Source: UBA6022 sp035704495 | GTDB lineage: Bacteria > Patescibacteriota > Saccharimonadia > Saccharimonadales > Saccharimonadaceae | Direction: 5' to 3' | Assembly (NCBI GenBank): GCA_035704495.1 | Contig: DASSWW010000039.1 | Span: 1-12,833, forward strand | DNA: 12,833 bases | Part shown: positions 12,812 to 12,833 of the stretch, one piece after another | Position numbering within the stretch: position 1 is the first letter of the stretch | Layout: every line of letters begins with the position of its first letter | Made by a program: the position numbers and the translations under genes | The notes under the pieces: generated by a model | Database searches by the model: none | What the model was told of the DNA's origin: nothing | Seen by the model: only the letters and a program-made list of their open reading frames with translations

Positions 12812-12833
12812 ACACTTTTGACAACACGAGATA

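Overview
The window looks like chromosome of a small-genome Candidate Phyla Radiation bacterium, most likely Saccharibacteria (TM7). This is inferred from gene content and style, not from a marker-gene search. The supporting points are a bifunctional phosphoglucose/phosphomannose isomerase (a type common in archaea and CPR), a MurE-like ligase without the usual N-terminal domain, a stand-alone phosphohexomutase domain, and many genes whose -10 box sits 6-8 nt before the start codon. TGA is used as a stop (MacB-type ATPase, 294-aa protein), so the Gracilibacteria code is unlikely.

Layout. 1-101: 5' end of a ribonucleotide reductase gene (minus), preceded by a promoter with NrdR-box-like palindromes. 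382-1920: a membrane spermidine-synthase-like protein and tRNA-Ser(GGA), both minus. 2004-4045: a MacB-type ABC ATPase and permease operon (plus). 4044-4500: structured element, copy A. 4510-5550: bifunctional PGI/PMI (minus). 5640-6134: Pro/Ala-rich hypothetical protein (plus), closed by a bidirectional terminator shared with groEL. 6201-8195: groES-groEL operon (minus) behind a CIRCE operator. 8217-8657: phosphohexomutase domain-I protein (minus). 8746-9951: two uncharacterised plus-strand proteins, the second with its own promoter and terminator. 10028-11068: FemAB-type peptidoglycan bridge enzyme (plus). 11088-11501: structured element, copy B. 11513-12799: MurE-like ligase (minus).

Most of the identifiable genes are housekeeping: deoxynucleotide supply, sugar-phosphate interconversion, protein folding, and cell wall (FemAB and MurE end to end around copy B). 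The most unusual content is the pair of roughly 0.4-kb elements, 7 kb apart and in the same orientation, each lying between convergent genes. Their first 212 nt align without a gap. Some blocks are almost invariant (75/78 identical), while a 27-nt/27-nt long-range helix has changed most of its sequence but kept its pairing, with 11 compensatory double substitutions. G-U wobbles favour plus-strand RNA. I cannot match this element to an RNA family that I know and regard it as the best candidate for something undescribed.
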